64,000 nucleotides of DNA from Methylomicrobium sp. wino1. Its GTDB lineage: Bacteria > Pseudomonadota > Gammaproteobacteria > Methylococcales > Methylomonadaceae. Each line of letters begins with the position of its first letter. The stretch's first letter is position 1. This document shows, piece by piece, positions 39,943 to 49,087 of this stretch. Where the stretch lies: assembly GCF_003932755.1 (NCBI RefSeq), contig NZ_CP024202.1, positions 744,001-808,000 on the forward strand. Direction: 5' to 3'. The notes beneath the pieces are model-generated. The model did not search any database. It saw only the letters and a list, made by a program, of their open reading frames with translations, and was not told the DNA's origin. The translations under genes were made by a program, and so were the position numbers.

Positions 39943-41739
39943 TTATTTTGACGATTTATCTTTTTCCGTCCACATATTGTCCTCGCCATTAAACTGGATG
40001 TCGTATAACCTCGCATAGAGCCCTTTCTTTACAAGCAATTCCTTGTGGCTGCCCCGTTCTGCTATTTGACCGTTATCCATTACAAGAATCACATCGGCAT
40101 TCTCAATAGTGGACAAACGGTGGGCTACCACTATTGTTGTTCTATTAGTAATAATGTTCTGCAAGGCCTTTTGAATATACCGCTCTGATTCCGTATCGAG
40201 AGCAGAAGTGGCCTCATCTAGGATTAAAATCGAAGCGTTTTTCAATAGCGCTCTCGCTAGCGCTAATCGCTGTTTTTGTCCTCCAGACAACTTAATCCCA
40301 TTTTCCCCGATTTCGGTTTGCAAACCCTTCGGCATTTTTTGGATAAATTTCATCGCGTAGGCATCTTTTGCCGCTTGCTCCACGCTTTCCAAAGACACCC
40401 CTTGCAAAGCGCCATAGGCAATATTGTTCGCTACCGTATCGTTAAACAACGTGACTTGCTGGGTTACTACCGCAATTTGTCGCCTTAAGTTTTCCAACTT
40501 ATAAGCCGTTATGTCTACGCCATCCAGAAGGATTTGACCCGACGAATATTCGTAAAATCTCGGCAATAAATTAATCAGTGTACTTTTGCCTCCTCCCGAA
40601 GCACCAACTAAAGCCACAGTCTGCCCAGGCCCAACCGTAAAACTAATTCCTTTTAATGCCTCGTTCTCCGCTCCCTGGTACTTAAATCGTACATTTTTAA
40701 ATTCAATTCTACCGCTACAATGCTCTGGCTCATATTCACCTGAATCGTTCTCGACTGGCTCATCTAATATGGCAAATAAAGACTCGGCCGCTACCACTCC
40801 TTTTTGTATCTTTGAATTAGCATCACTCAATTGCCTAATGGGTCGCGGCAAAAGAAAAGCGGCCGTTAAAAACGCAACAAATTCACCCGCAGTCGCCTCT
40901 TGCATTAGAGTCAACGACAAATACATTAAGCCTGCCAAAGCAATAGAAATAATTAATTGCAACAATGGCCCATGTAACGCAGATGTTGCCGCAAGCTTCA
41001 ATGATTGCCGGCGATGAAATTGACTACTATCTTTGAATCTTTTTTTTTCATATTCTTCGCCCCCATAACTTCTGACGATTCGGTGCCCACTGACCAGTTC
41101 GGAAGTTATATGCGTCAAGCTGCCTATTGAATTCTGAATATCTTTACTCAATGCTCGCAATCTTTTACTCACATATTTGACCAGCCACACAATAAATGGC
41201 GTGACTGATAAAAATGCTAAGGTCAACAACCAGTTCATATAAAACAAGTACAGCACTAAACCAAACGCAGTCAATCCTTCCTTTATTACGATTTGCACTG
41301 AATCGGTCGTTGCTTGCGTCACCTCACCAACGTTATGCGTGATCCTCGATATCATATATCCACTGTTGCTAGAATCGAAGTAATTCGTAGGCAAGAGCGT
41401 ATAATGATCGAATATCTCACACCTCAATGCATGAACGATACTAGTAGACACCTTTGCGATGAAATAATTACCAAGATAAGATCCGATTCCTCTTAATAGT
41501 ATCAATCCAATAAAGAGCAAGGGCATCAATCCGACATCTTCTCTCGAACCACTCTGCAACGAATCGATGATGTGTTTTAAGATTGCCGCAAACAATGGCT
41601 GTGTCGCCGCATATATCAAAAAACCGATTATGCTTAAAAAAAACCAGCTTTTATAGGGCCGAACATAGCTCAGTAATCTTTTATAAACTAGATAACCGGT
41701 CTTTGTTTTTTTCTGTTTTTTTGACTTAAAAATTTTCAT
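39943..41739 (-). CDS. msbA: Lipid A export ABC transporter/permease MsbA
   Basis: 598 aa half-transporter. The N-terminal six-helix permease domain (~30-320) has the coupling and dimer signatures of MsbA (YMISRITHNVGEVTQATTDS). The ATPase domain (~355-590) has Walker A ALVGASGGGKSTLINLL, signature KLSGGQKQRLALARALL, Walker B ASILILDEATSALD and switch His VVAHRLSTIENAD. It flips lipid A-core across the inner membrane. The basic N-terminus (KIFKSKKQKKTK) is cytoplasmic. It is upstream of and co-directional with the rRNA operon. Confidence 0.9.
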   Translation of the reverse strand: MKIFKSKKQKKTKTGYLVYKRLLSYVRPYKSWFFLSIIGFLIYAATQPLFAAILKHIIDSLQSGSREDVGLMPLLFIGLILLRGIGSYLGNYFIAKVSTSIVHALRCEIFDHYTLLPTNYFDSSNSGYMISRITHNVGEVTQATTDSVQIVIKEGLTAFGLVLYLFYMNWLLTLAFLSVTPFIVWLVKYVSKRLRALSKDIQNSIGSLTHITSELVSGHRIVRSYGGEEYEKKRFKDSSQFHRRQSLKLAATSALHGPLLQLIISIALAGLMYLSLTLMQEATAGEFVAFLTAAFLLPRPIRQLSDANSKIQKGVVAAESLFAILDEPVENDSGEYEPEHCSGRIEFKNVRFKYQGAENEALKGISFTVGPGQTVALVGASGGGKSTLINLLPRFYEYSSGQILLDGVDITAYKLENLRRQIAVVTQQVTLFNDTVANNIAYGALQGVSLESVEQAAKDAYAMKFIQKMPKGLQTEIGENGIKLSGGQKQRLALARALLKNASILILDEATSALDTESERYIQKALQNIITNRTTIVVAHRLSTIENADVILVMDNGQIAERGSHKELLVKKGLYARLYDIQFNGEDNMWTEKDKSSK

Positions 41740-42047
41740 GATCCCACAATCTAATTCGTAACGAAACGAACCGACTGCTTAACTGATTAATGTATATTTA
41801 GCCCAGTTCTCTTTCATTTATCTAAAAGCTGGCTCAAGGTTTGTTTTTATGTTTATCCATTCGCACAAATATCAGCATCGCCTTGGCTTTTGGAAGCAAC
41901 TAAATATCAGGCTAATTCGCTCTTCTCTTACAATATCGACCCTCATACCTTATAAAAACCTCTACCCCCCCTGACGGAACACTCAGGCGCTTAAATTTCG
42001 GCTAGCAAAGGAGATATTCTTGCAAACAGCCACATTGAAAAATATCT
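41740..42047. other. Gene-free interval
   Basis: 308 bp, AT-rich, between yceI and msbA. I see no gene, tRNA or clear repeat beyond a short AGGCGCTTAAATTTCG segment that loosely recurs near 42990. Confidence 0.4.
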
Positions 42048-42620
42048 TCATTGTAAATTGTAAACAAGACTCAATGTGACGGGTACCGCTCCGGTAATGC
42101 TTTGCAAATTAACGATTTGGCGTAACTTTTCAATCCCTCCCTGCAAACCGAACCATTCGGTATTCATTATAATCGGTTCAACAGTTGTCACCGAAACTTG
42201 GGCATTTGCTAACTTAATAATTCTTAAATTGGTATCCATTGAGCGCTCAACTCCGTGCAATGTAAGATTTGCGGTTACGGGCAGGTCAATCATTTGCCCT
42301 GCCTTTAACGAATCCAACCGAGTCTTATCAAATTTCAGCTCAACAAACGCTTCCGGAAAACGTTCAATTTGAAATAACAACTCCTTCATTCGTTCATTTC
42401 TGATCTGCACACCGGTTTCGACACTATTTAACTGAATAACTAGTTTCGCCACACCTTGATCACTTAACGACCCAGACATTTTATCGAAAGTATGTTTCTC
42501 GGTAACGCTCGCATTTTTGGTAGTGAGAAAACTTAATGACGATAATTTTTGATTTAAGACCCAATCGGCAAACGCCGTTGGCGCAAACAATACCAATACA
42601 ATTAATGCTATTTTTTTCAT
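42048..42620 (-). CDS. YceI family periplasmic lipid-binding protein
   Basis: 190 aa from ATG 42620 (MKKIALIVLVLFAPTAFA, signal peptide ~1-18), chosen because GAGG precedes it at good distance. The mature part is a YceI lipocalin-like barrel: WVLNQKLSSLSFLTTKNASVTEKHTF, then ETGVQIRNERMKELLFQIERFPEA, then LTLHGVERSM. YceI proteins bind long-chain polyisoprenoids in the periplasm; the role here is unknown. Its 5' neighbour is a repeat-rich gap. Confidence 0.88.
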   Translation of the reverse strand: MKKIALIVLVLFAPTAFADWVLNQKLSSLSFLTTKNASVTEKHTFDKMSGSLSDQGVAKLVIQLNSVETGVQIRNERMKELLFQIERFPEAFVELKFDKTRLDSLKAGQMIDLPVTANLTLHGVERSMDTNLRIIKLANAQVSVTTVEPIIMNTEWFGLQGGIEKLRQIVNLQSITGAVPVTLSLVYNLQ

Positions 42621-42769
42621 TTTCAACCTCGGTTTATACCCAAACAATGTAAAAAACACGCGACGACTTCATGCTCAAATAATCTAACCCAAGCTTACTT
42701 TGTAGAAGCTAAGGATTTGGTCGTAAATAACTTCCCTTTTTACAGAGGGTTCGGTTACTCGATTGGCCG

Positions 42770-42880
42770 ATGTCGGCTGGCAAGGAAAGCCTCCGTCAAG
42801 GCTACACGGACGTATTTACGTCGTCCTTTGACGGGCACCCCGAGGCCGAATTTTCATCTACGATGAGTATAAAAATTGGC
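42770..42880. repeat. Family B dispersed repeat
   Basis: Contains CGTCCTTTGACGGGCACCCC and GGCCGAATTTTCATCTACGATG, the reverse complement of 9003-9047. Lies in the 42621-43043 gap, where nothing else is recognisable. Confidence 0.75.
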
Positions 42881-43043
42881 ATGATTTTTTAATCTTATGA
42901 CTTAATTCTCAAACCCTAAGCACCACATTTTTAAGACTGGGCCTGGTGACATGAAACATCTTTTTGTTTATCCATAGCCAACCAAATTTAAGCGCCTAAA
43001 TTTCACATATACGATATCAAATTTATGCTCACCTAAACCCCAT

Positions 43044-43826
43044 CTATTCATCCGCCGTTTGATAAGCGGCGACTCGGCTTCGCCCTATAGGCAGCCAACC
43101 GGATATATTTGTTAACCCTTTCATGACCGGTGCAGCCCCACCCATTGCAACCGCATCGACCAAACAATACCATGCAGCAACTCCACTCGGCGGGTTTCCT
43201 TGCGGAAGACTCAATACAGGATCAATGGAAGCCCACGTCCAAGTTCCGGCAGCCGTTCCAATTAACTCCAGCCAGGTCGTGATAAAAAATGCAGCCAGAT
43301 ACACCAACGGAGATCGCCCTTTGAATAAATAGCCTAAAAATATGCAAAACAACAGTGCCCCTACCGAGTCGCTCTGCGCAGCTAGGCCACTGATACCCCA
43401 AATCGACCAAAGTCCACAAGCCGTGACGACGAATAGCGCAATCATTCGTGCATACCGCATAAAGAATCCGGAACGCGCCAATGCAACGGCGGTCAAGTAA
43501 ACCATACCATGACCGGGGGGAACATAAGCCGGCACATTTTCAAAGCGATAGGTATACCCCCCCATATAAGGAGACGCAAAATGCTCACCGACTGTCGCAA
43601 AGGCTACGGCAATAATAACTTGCATCCTTACTTCACTGGACTCGCCCAATAACAAACCTATGAGAAAAACCCATCCGCAAACGCCCAATGCATTTTGTTT
43701 TTCTATGGTAGCGTTAGCATCTACGACCAAACAAACAGCCACACAAAAAAATGTAAATCCTGCAATAAAATAGTCGCGCGGTCTATGCTCGTAAGCAATA
43801 CCCGGTTCCGGAAAATGTCTTAACAT
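43044..43826 (-). CDS. Polytopic membrane protein of unknown function
   Basis: 260 aa from ATG 43826 (MLRHFPEPGIAYEHRPRDYF); GAGGA precedes it. About seven to eight hydrophobic segments (~22-40, 48-62, 68-84, 105-120, 130-150, 158-170, 176-192, 215-232). Loops contain conserved-looking polar motifs: GEHFASPYMGGYTYRFENVPAYVPPGHGMVYL, and TWLELIGTAAGTWTWA. This resembles uncharacterised integral membrane proteins of proteobacteria and actinobacteria; I recall no function. Followed upstream on the same strand by a YqaA-type gene with a 47 nt gap. Confidence 0.7.
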   Translation of the reverse strand: MLRHFPEPGIAYEHRPRDYFIAGFTFFCVAVCLVVDANATIEKQNALGVCGWVFLIGLLLGESSEVRMQVIIAVAFATVGEHFASPYMGGYTYRFENVPAYVPPGHGMVYLTAVALARSGFFMRYARMIALFVVTACGLWSIWGISGLAAQSDSVGALLFCIFLGYLFKGRSPLVYLAAFFITTWLELIGTAAGTWTWASIDPVLSLPQGNPPSGVAAWYCLVDAVAMGGAAPVMKGLTNISGWLPIGRSRVAAYQTADE

Positions 43827-43873
43827 CAAATTTCCTCGTTGAACACATATTTAAACAAAAGCAGCACTCCTCG

Positions 43874-44305
43874 TTAATTTCCCGTGAATATCCAGGAAAT
43901 CGCCGCATATCGAACTAATTTTCCAATAAAAATAAATACTACAGATGAATACAAAGATAATTTTAACCACCCTCCGGCAAAACAAAAACCATCTCCGATA
44001 ATCGGTAACCATGAAAATAAAAGCACCCATTGCCCCCATTTTCTAACCCACATTATCGCTTTTTGTTTTTTAGTGTCTAACAATGACTCGATAGGATATT
44101 TCTTTGCCGCTAAATATCCTAAAAACCACGTTGTTAAAGCACCTAAGGTATTGCCGATCGTTGCAATACCGACTAATAGTATCACTTGGTCTTGATGTTC
44201 CGACACCATCAGAGCCAGCACGGCTTCAGAGCCGCCCGGAGCAATCGTCGACGATATAAAGGCGCTAAAAAATAAACCCGCCCACCCTAGAAAATCTTCC
44301 GGCAT
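43874..44305 (-). CDS. YqaA family (DedA/VTT-like) membrane protein
   Basis: 143 aa, four hydrophobic segments. Signature segments of the SNARE-associated/VTT fold are APGGSEAVLA, the small-residue-rich TIGNTLGALTTWFLGYLAAKK, and SWLPIIGDGFCFAGGWLKL. Related DedA proteins are lipid flippases or proton-coupled transporters. YqaA itself is uncharacterised. A terminator separates it from the cupredoxin gene downstream in coordinate. Confidence 0.88.
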   Translation of the reverse strand: MPEDFLGWAGLFFSAFISSTIAPGGSEAVLALMVSEHQDQVILLVGIATIGNTLGALTTWFLGYLAAKKYPIESLLDTKKQKAIMWVRKWGQWVLLFSWLPIIGDGFCFAGGWLKLSLYSSVVFIFIGKLVRYAAISWIFTGN

Positions 44306-44318
44306 TTACTTAACCCAC

Positions 44319-44368
44319 AAAAAAGCCCCTGAAACCTAAAGGTTACAGGGGCTTGACCCATTTTTTTA
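44319..44368 (-). terminator. Terminator of the cupredoxin gene
   Basis: On the minus strand AAGCCCCTGTAACC-TTTA-GGTTTCAGGGGCTTTTTTG forms a strong hairpin with a U-tract 3 nt after the cupredoxin stop. It has weaker A/T tracts on the other side as well. Confidence 0.9.
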
Positions 44369-44371
44369 CAT

Positions 44372-45253
44372 TTATTTCTCAGGCAATACTTTATTTTTTC
44401 CTGAAAAAACGGACTGTAGCACTTTGGAAACAAGTCTGTATATAAAACCTAATACATTTCCCATTAATTCAAATACATAAGAGACACCTTCGGAGAAACT
44501 CATCCCTTTAAATTTCTTCGCTAATAAAGGTGAGATCAATAAACCAATCGCCAAACCGATTACCATAACCCCGGAAAACCACGAGCCACTCTCTTGTGAA
44601 GCCGTGTTACTCGATGTTGCCGCTGAAGCGTCTTGGGACTGGATCGGATTATCAAGAATTGGAGAAACTTCGTAACTATCCTGAATCACATAGGGGGTCA
44701 CGCCCGGGATACTCGGCAAATCACCGGCTCCTTTACCTACTTTTAACTGCGACTTCATCCCTTTCTCCATATGCTGGGCGATATCGCAATGTACTAAATA
44801 GGTCTTATCTCCGGGCGGTAAAATCAATGTGCCCGAGATTTTACCGGGACCGGTTACCTCCAAATGGAACATGCCTTTCGGATACAAATATTTGGGCAGG
44901 CCATGCATCATCCATTGATGTCGAATATTGTCATCGTTAATGAAATTAACCGTCAATTTGGTGCAGGGCTCGAACTCAAACTCCTGGGTATCGAATGCAA
45001 ACATTCGACCCGGAAATTTTTCGGCATATTGATGTCCCGCACGAACCGTAATTTCCTTGGTTGCAGCAATCTTATCGCAACCGCCGGGCAAGGTATCCGT
45101 ATTTTGCCCCATTACCATTCCGCCGCCCATGTCCATCAGATGGCCGCCGCCGTGATCCATCATATTGTTATGTTCTTCATACTCCTTTGCTTGAAGCACC
45201 GTTGATGCCAACATAAAACTTGCAGCAACAATTGAGAAAAATCCAAACCTCAT
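44372..45253 (-). CDS. Membrane-anchored periplasmic cupredoxin
   Basis: 293 aa. Signal peptide (~1-22, SFMLASTVLQAKE), a Met/His/Gly-rich metal-binding segment (HNNMMDHGGGHLMDMGGGMV), and a cupredoxin domain (~60-175). The domain's type 1 copper ligands appear as His in NIRHQWMMHGLP and Cys-His-Met in VHCDIAQHMEKGMK. A Ser/Thr-rich linker follows, then a C-terminal membrane helix (~225-245) and a basic cytoplasmic tail. Probable role: periplasmic copper transfer or electron transfer. The next upstream gene on this strand is another copper-protein candidate. Confidence 0.82.
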   Translation of the reverse strand: MRFGFFSIVAASFMLASTVLQAKEYEEHNNMMDHGGGHLMDMGGGMVMGQNTDTLPGGCDKIAATKEITVRAGHQYAEKFPGRMFAFDTQEFEFEPCTKLTVNFINDDNIRHQWMMHGLPKYLYPKGMFHLEVTGPGKISGTLILPPGDKTYLVHCDIAQHMEKGMKSQLKVGKGAGDLPSIPGVTPYVIQDSYEVSPILDNPIQSQDASAATSSNTASQESGSWFSGVMVIGLAIGLLISPLLAKKFKGMSFSEGVSYVFELMGNVLGFIYRLVSKVLQSVFSGKNKVLPEK

Positions 45254-45723
45254 ATTTTCACCTTAACTTTAAAATTCGTCTTCATTAACAACTTTTCGTC
45301 GACATTTTTAATTCACCTGAGCGTTTAGATCGTTCGATTGAGCTATTCCACTCGGTCACAATTGCGGATTTTCATCCGGCCATTTTCAGAACACCTGGTC
45401 CGCCTACACATTTGAAAGCGGTTTTTTAGGCCGGGAAAACGCCAGTATCGTCCAGCGCCAGTTTTAAAAACCTTGCCTTTCGATTACCGGTTCTCGACGA
45501 TCGCTTACCTCCTTGTCCACGCTATGAATAAAATTAATCGCCTATAATCTTTGCAACCGCAACCGGCGGTAAGTATTTGCAATAGTTTTGAAAACAGAAC
45601 TTAGGAAATACTTCATCTCTGTCATAACCAGGCATAGTACATACATTGAAATGGGCTATGCCTGTAAGTAATGACAAAAATTGATTGACGACTTTCGAGT
45701 ATTCACCGCCACACAATAGATAC
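45254..45723. other. Gene-free interval with a degenerate inverted repeat
   Basis: 470 bp. Near 45634-45669 the segment AGGCATAG...CTATGCCT forms a hairpin whose GGGCTATG core recalls family A repeats. A small frame at 45534-45716 has no ribosome site and no family features. No promoter stood out for the cupredoxin gene. Confidence 0.4.
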
Positions 45724-46317
45724 TCAGATTTCTTTGATTTTTCCTAACAACTCGTCAACTTTTTTCTTAAATCCGGCATGAGACAGATAGAGGATATAAA
45801 GACCGGCAAACACAAAAAAGGCATATAGCGCCATTAATCCCGTACTGGTCTGTTGCCCTTTACCTGCAACAAAACCCATATGAACATCCATCCTTTCACC
45901 CTCATCCGGAACCAGTGTGATATGAATTAGATAATTTCCGACCTCTGGAACGCCTTTATCTAAAGTTAACGTGACTGTCCCGGATTTATGTTTTTTCGCA
46001 GGCATATGAAATACACGAGTACCTTCAGGCTCTTTTGTCACCTCAAACTCAACCGACATCTTTCTGTATCGTGGATCTTGATAATCGAAAACTAATTGAG
46101 TCAAAGTGTTAGTGCTAGGAATATTTGCACAAAATTCCTCGGCTGGGAAAGCAGATGGTTGATAAGCCGTGTAGTGAACCCAGTGACCAGGCTCCAATTC
46201 AAACTTACATTGATCGGTATCGGTACCAGCCGCACCGCCATGTGCCCAAACGGAAGCGGAAAAAACCATGCCCATAAGCGCTAGGAGACTATTTCTTACT
46301 ATGTTCTTTCTGTTCAT
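45724..46317 (-). CDS. Membrane-anchored periplasmic copper-protein candidate (PmoD/AmoD-like)
   Basis: 197 aa from ATG 46317 (MNRKNIVRNSLLALMGMVFS), with GGAAGG upstream. The signal peptide ends at SVWA, so the mature protein would start with His (HGGAAGTD), as in several copper-binding periplasmic proteins. Further candidate ligands are Cys in DQCKFELEPGHWVHYTAY and EEFC, and His/Met in VFHMPAKKHKSG. A beta-rich domain (~30-150) precedes one C-terminal membrane helix (~163-183, MALYAFFVFAGLYILYL) and a short basic tail. The overall plan resembles PmoD/AmoD proteins of methane and ammonia oxidisers. That relation is tentative and from memory. Confidence 0.5.
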   Translation of the reverse strand: MNRKNIVRNSLLALMGMVFSASVWAHGGAAGTDTDQCKFELEPGHWVHYTAYQPSAFPAEEFCANIPSTNTLTQLVFDYQDPRYRKMSVEFEVTKEPEGTRVFHMPAKKHKSGTVTLTLDKGVPEVGNYLIHITLVPDEGERMDVHMGFVAGKGQQTSTGLMALYAFFVFAGLYILYLSHAGFKKKVDELLGKIKEI

Positions 46318-46498
46318 AATACCTTCCAATTTTGTCGGTTAATTATTATTTTAATAATTTCTTGTTGCTCTTTAAAGATTAAAACCAGTGATAAATCAAA
46401 GCTTCGTATAAGCAAAAACTTGCATTAATTTTTTTATTATCACTGATGCACTTACAAACTCTAACATATCACCCAATACAAATAAAGCTACTCACTTC

Positions 46499-46745
46499 TT
46501 AGTCAATAACCTTGTCTGGTGGGGTATTTCCGTCGAAGAACTCCGTAAACCCGTCCATAGGGGCTTTCCGGCAGTTCGAAGCCCAAGGATAGCGTGAATG
46601 CAGATTTTGGATTACACCACGGATGGCGTGTATTAGGGGCACCAACAGTAGGCGCTTTAGGCGACGCAGGAGCAGTTGCCGAGGCGCAAAAATCTGCCTT
46701 GCTGCCGACATCCTCGCCAAACATAACCCGTACCTTTTTGCTTAA
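46499..46745. repeat. Family B dispersed repeat (diverged, minus orientation)
   Basis: GTCTGGTGGGGTATTTCCGT then CGTAAACCCGTCCATAGGGGC is the inverse of the copy at 54478-54600. The far end, GCCGACATCCTCGCCAA, matches its other end (TTGGCGAGGATGTCGGC). The overlapping minus-strand frames here are not genes. Confidence 0.65.
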
Positions 46746-46787
46746 TTAAATGTTTTTCGCTCAGATAGAAGCATTGACATGGCAAAC

Positions 46788-46858
46788 TTCCACGCAACTA
46801 AGCCATCAAGATCCATCAAACAAACAATCCCATTTGAATTTAGGCGTGGGGTAAATTG
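46788..46858. repeat. Family A palindromic module, diverged copy
   Basis: GAATTTAGGCGTGGGGTAAAT closely matches GAATTTAGGTGCTGGGTAAAT at 9102-9122, with CCACGC at the other end forming the inverted partner. It lies upstream of pgi. Together with the family B copy it accounts for most of the 46318-46967 gap. Confidence 0.45.
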
Positions 46859-46967
46859 CCCCAAAAAGGCACATGGTAATATAATGCTTACTTAATATGT
46901 ATCAGCAACTAGCCGTGTTTTCGTAGACTTTTGCAAACCTGACCGACCCATACAGGAAACTAATCAC

Positions 46968-48611
46968 ATGCCATCTTTGACCCAGACCCCCACCTGGAAA
47001 TCCTTAGTTAGTCATTGCGCCGCCCTTCAAAACTTCGACCTTAGACAAGCATTTAATCTAAATCCTCGTCGTTTTGAACAATTCTCACTTCAATTCAACG
47101 ACATTCTATTCGACTACTCAAAAAACTTAATCACAGAAGACACTCGCTCATTGTTGATCGATTTGGCAACTCATTCGGCACTTAGTTCAAAAATCGAAGC
47201 CATGTTTACCGGCGAAAAAATCAACCATACCGAACAAAGAGCTGTTTTGCATACGGCATTACGCAATAGAAGCAACCACCCAGTCATGGTCGATGGCGTC
47301 GATGTCATGCCGAACATCAATCAGGTGCTAGCTAAAATGCGCATCTTTACGGATAAGGTAAGAAGCGAACAATGGCAGGGACACACCGGAAAACCCGTTA
47401 GAGATATCGTCAATATCGGCATTGGCGGCTCGAACCTCGGCCCAAAGATGGTTGCTACTGCGCTAACCCCTTATGCTTCCGATAAATTAAATGTTCATTT
47501 TGTTTCAAACGTCGATCAAACAGATCTAGTCGAAAAACTCAAATCGCTCACCGCCGAAACGACTCTGTTTATCGTTGCATCAAAAATGTTCAATACTCAG
47601 GAAACCATGACTAATGCGCACTCCGCAAGAAACTGGTTGCTCGGGCAAATTAATGACGAAAAAGCCATTGAAAAGCATTTTGTCGCGATTTCCACACACC
47701 CTGAAAATGTCATTGAATTTGGCATTAATCCGGAAAATATGTTCGAATTTTGGGACTGGGTTGGCGGACGCTATTCATTATGGTCAGCAATTGGCTTGTC
47801 CATTGCTTTACAGGTAGGTATGGATAATTTCGAACAATTGCTGCAAGGCGCACACGAAGCCGATTTACATTTTCGACATACGCCATTCGAACGCAATATT
47901 CCGGTCATCATGGGTTTACTAGGCATTTGGTATAATAATCTTTATGGCGCAGAATCTCATGCGATATTGCCCTACGACCAATCACTGCGTTATTTTTGCG
48001 AGTTCCTACAACAAAGCGATATGGAAAGCAACGGCAAGAGCATCGACAGAGAGGGCCAATCGGTCGATTATAGTACCGGACCGATTATCTGGGGCCAGCC
48101 GGGAACGAATGGACAGCATGCGTTTTACCAATTGATCCATCAAGGCACTAAACTCATACCTTGTGATTTCCTGGCTCCGGCTAACTCACATTATCACCTA
48201 CCGAAACATCATGATATTTTAATTTCAAACTTTCTTGCCCAACCGGAAGCTTTGATGCATGGCAGAAGTGCCGAAGAAGTCATTGCTGAACTACCCGGAC
48301 AAGACAGAAATAACGCCATATTAGTCGCATCTAAAGTTTTTGTGGGTAACAAGCCGTCTAATTCTTTTCTTTTCGATAAGCTTACACCTAAAACATTAGG
48401 CTCTTTAATCGCTTTTTACGAGCATAAAATCTTCGTGCAAGGCGCTATTTGGAATATCAACTCTTTCGACCAAATGGGCGTTGAACTGGGCAAAGTACTG
48501 GCCAAAGTCATTTTACCCGAACTGCTAAATGACGAAACCATCAGTAGTCATGACTGCTCCACGAATGGCCTGATTAATGCCTATAAAAAATTACGCAAAG
48601 CAGAAGATTGA
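46968..48611 (+). CDS. pgi: Glucose-6-phosphate isomerase
   Basis: 547 aa, full length. Interconverts glucose 6-phosphate and fructose 6-phosphate. The signatures [13 protein letters not shown], the phosphoglucose isomerase motif [17 protein letters not shown] (active Arg) and the C-terminal [10 protein letters not shown] are all present, with the catalytic Glu in ESNGKS... and His in HQGTKLIP regions. In a methanotroph it serves the ribulose monophosphate cycle and gluconeogenesis. Monocistronic; convergent with tadA (11 nt gap). Confidence 0.97.
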   Translation: MPSLTQTPTWKSLVSHCAALQNFDLRQAFNLNPRRFEQFSLQFNDILFDYSKNLITEDTRSLLIDLATHSALSSKIEAMFTGEKINHTEQRAVLHTALRNRSNHPVMVDGVDVMPNINQVLAKMRIFTDKVRSEQWQGHTGKPVRDIVNIGIGGSNLGPKMVATALTPYASDKLNVHFVSNVDQTDLVEKLKSLTAETTLFIVASKMFNTQETMTNAHSARNWLLGQINDEKAIEKHFVAISTHPENVIEFGINPENMFEFWDWVGGRYSLWSAIGLSIALQVGMDNFEQLLQGAHEADLHFRHTPFERNIPVIMGLLGIWYNNLYGAESHAILPYDQSLRYFCEFLQQSDMESNGKSIDREGQSVDYSTGPIIWGQPGTNGQHAFYQLIHQGTKLIPCDFLAPANSHYHLPKHHDILISNFLAQPEALMHGRSAEEVIAELPGQDRNNAILVASKVFVGNKPSNSFLFDKLTPKTLGSLIAFYEHKIFVQGAIWNINSFDQMGVELGKVLAKVILPELLNDETISSHDCSTNGLINAYKKLRKAED

Positions 48612-48622
48612 TCAGGACTAAG

Positions 48623-49087
48623 CTAACGACGCGCCCGAAAGAAGTCTTTAAGCATTTCGGAACACTCGTCTTTTAAAACACCGCATCGCCATGCGACTCG
48701 ATGATTTAAAATTGGCGATTCGGACAGATTGATTGCACTGCATACTGCGCCACGCTTAGGATCTTTAGCAGCAAACACCAGGCGCTCGATTCTGGCATGA
48801 ACGATCGCCCCCATACACATCACACAAGGCTCAAGCGTGACAAAAAGCGTCGTTCCGGTCAGCCGATAGTTTTTCAGCGCGTTGCCTGCTTCACGAATCG
48901 CGGTCATTTCCGCATGCGCCGAAGGATCGTGACTCGCAATCGGCCGATTCCATCCTTCGGCAATGCATACCTCATCTTTGACGATAACCGCGCCAACCGG
49001 CACCTCACCCATGGCCTCGGCACGTTGCGCCAATCTAAAGGCATGCCGCATCCACGCTTCGTCGTTATGATTATCGGCTATTCCCAC
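48623..49087 (-). CDS. tadA: tRNA-specific adenosine deaminase
   Basis: 154 aa from GTG 49087, overlapping the guaA stop by 10 nt. Converts A34 to inosine in tRNA-Arg(ACG). Zn and catalytic motifs are [10 protein letters not shown] (His, Glu) and [15 protein letters not shown] (PCxxC). Length and motifs fit TadA better than other cytidine deaminases. Probably co-transcribed with guaA. Confidence 0.94.
   Translation of the reverse strand: MGIADNHNDEAWMRHAFRLAQRAEAMGEVPVGAVIVKDEVCIAEGWNRPIASHDPSAHAEMTAIREAGNALKNYRLTGTTLFVTLEPCVMCMGAIVHARIERLVFAAKDPKRGAVCSAINLSESPILNHRVAWRCGVLKDECSEMLKDFFRARR

Noticed and set aside
45534-45716. 60-codon minus-strand frame upstream of the cupredoxin gene.
   Set aside because: No ribosome site, no family features, and it overlaps an inverted repeat.
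46499-46724. Two overlapping 73-codon minus-strand frames.
   Set aside because: They coincide with a family B repeat; both frames being open is a property of the GC-rich repeat.
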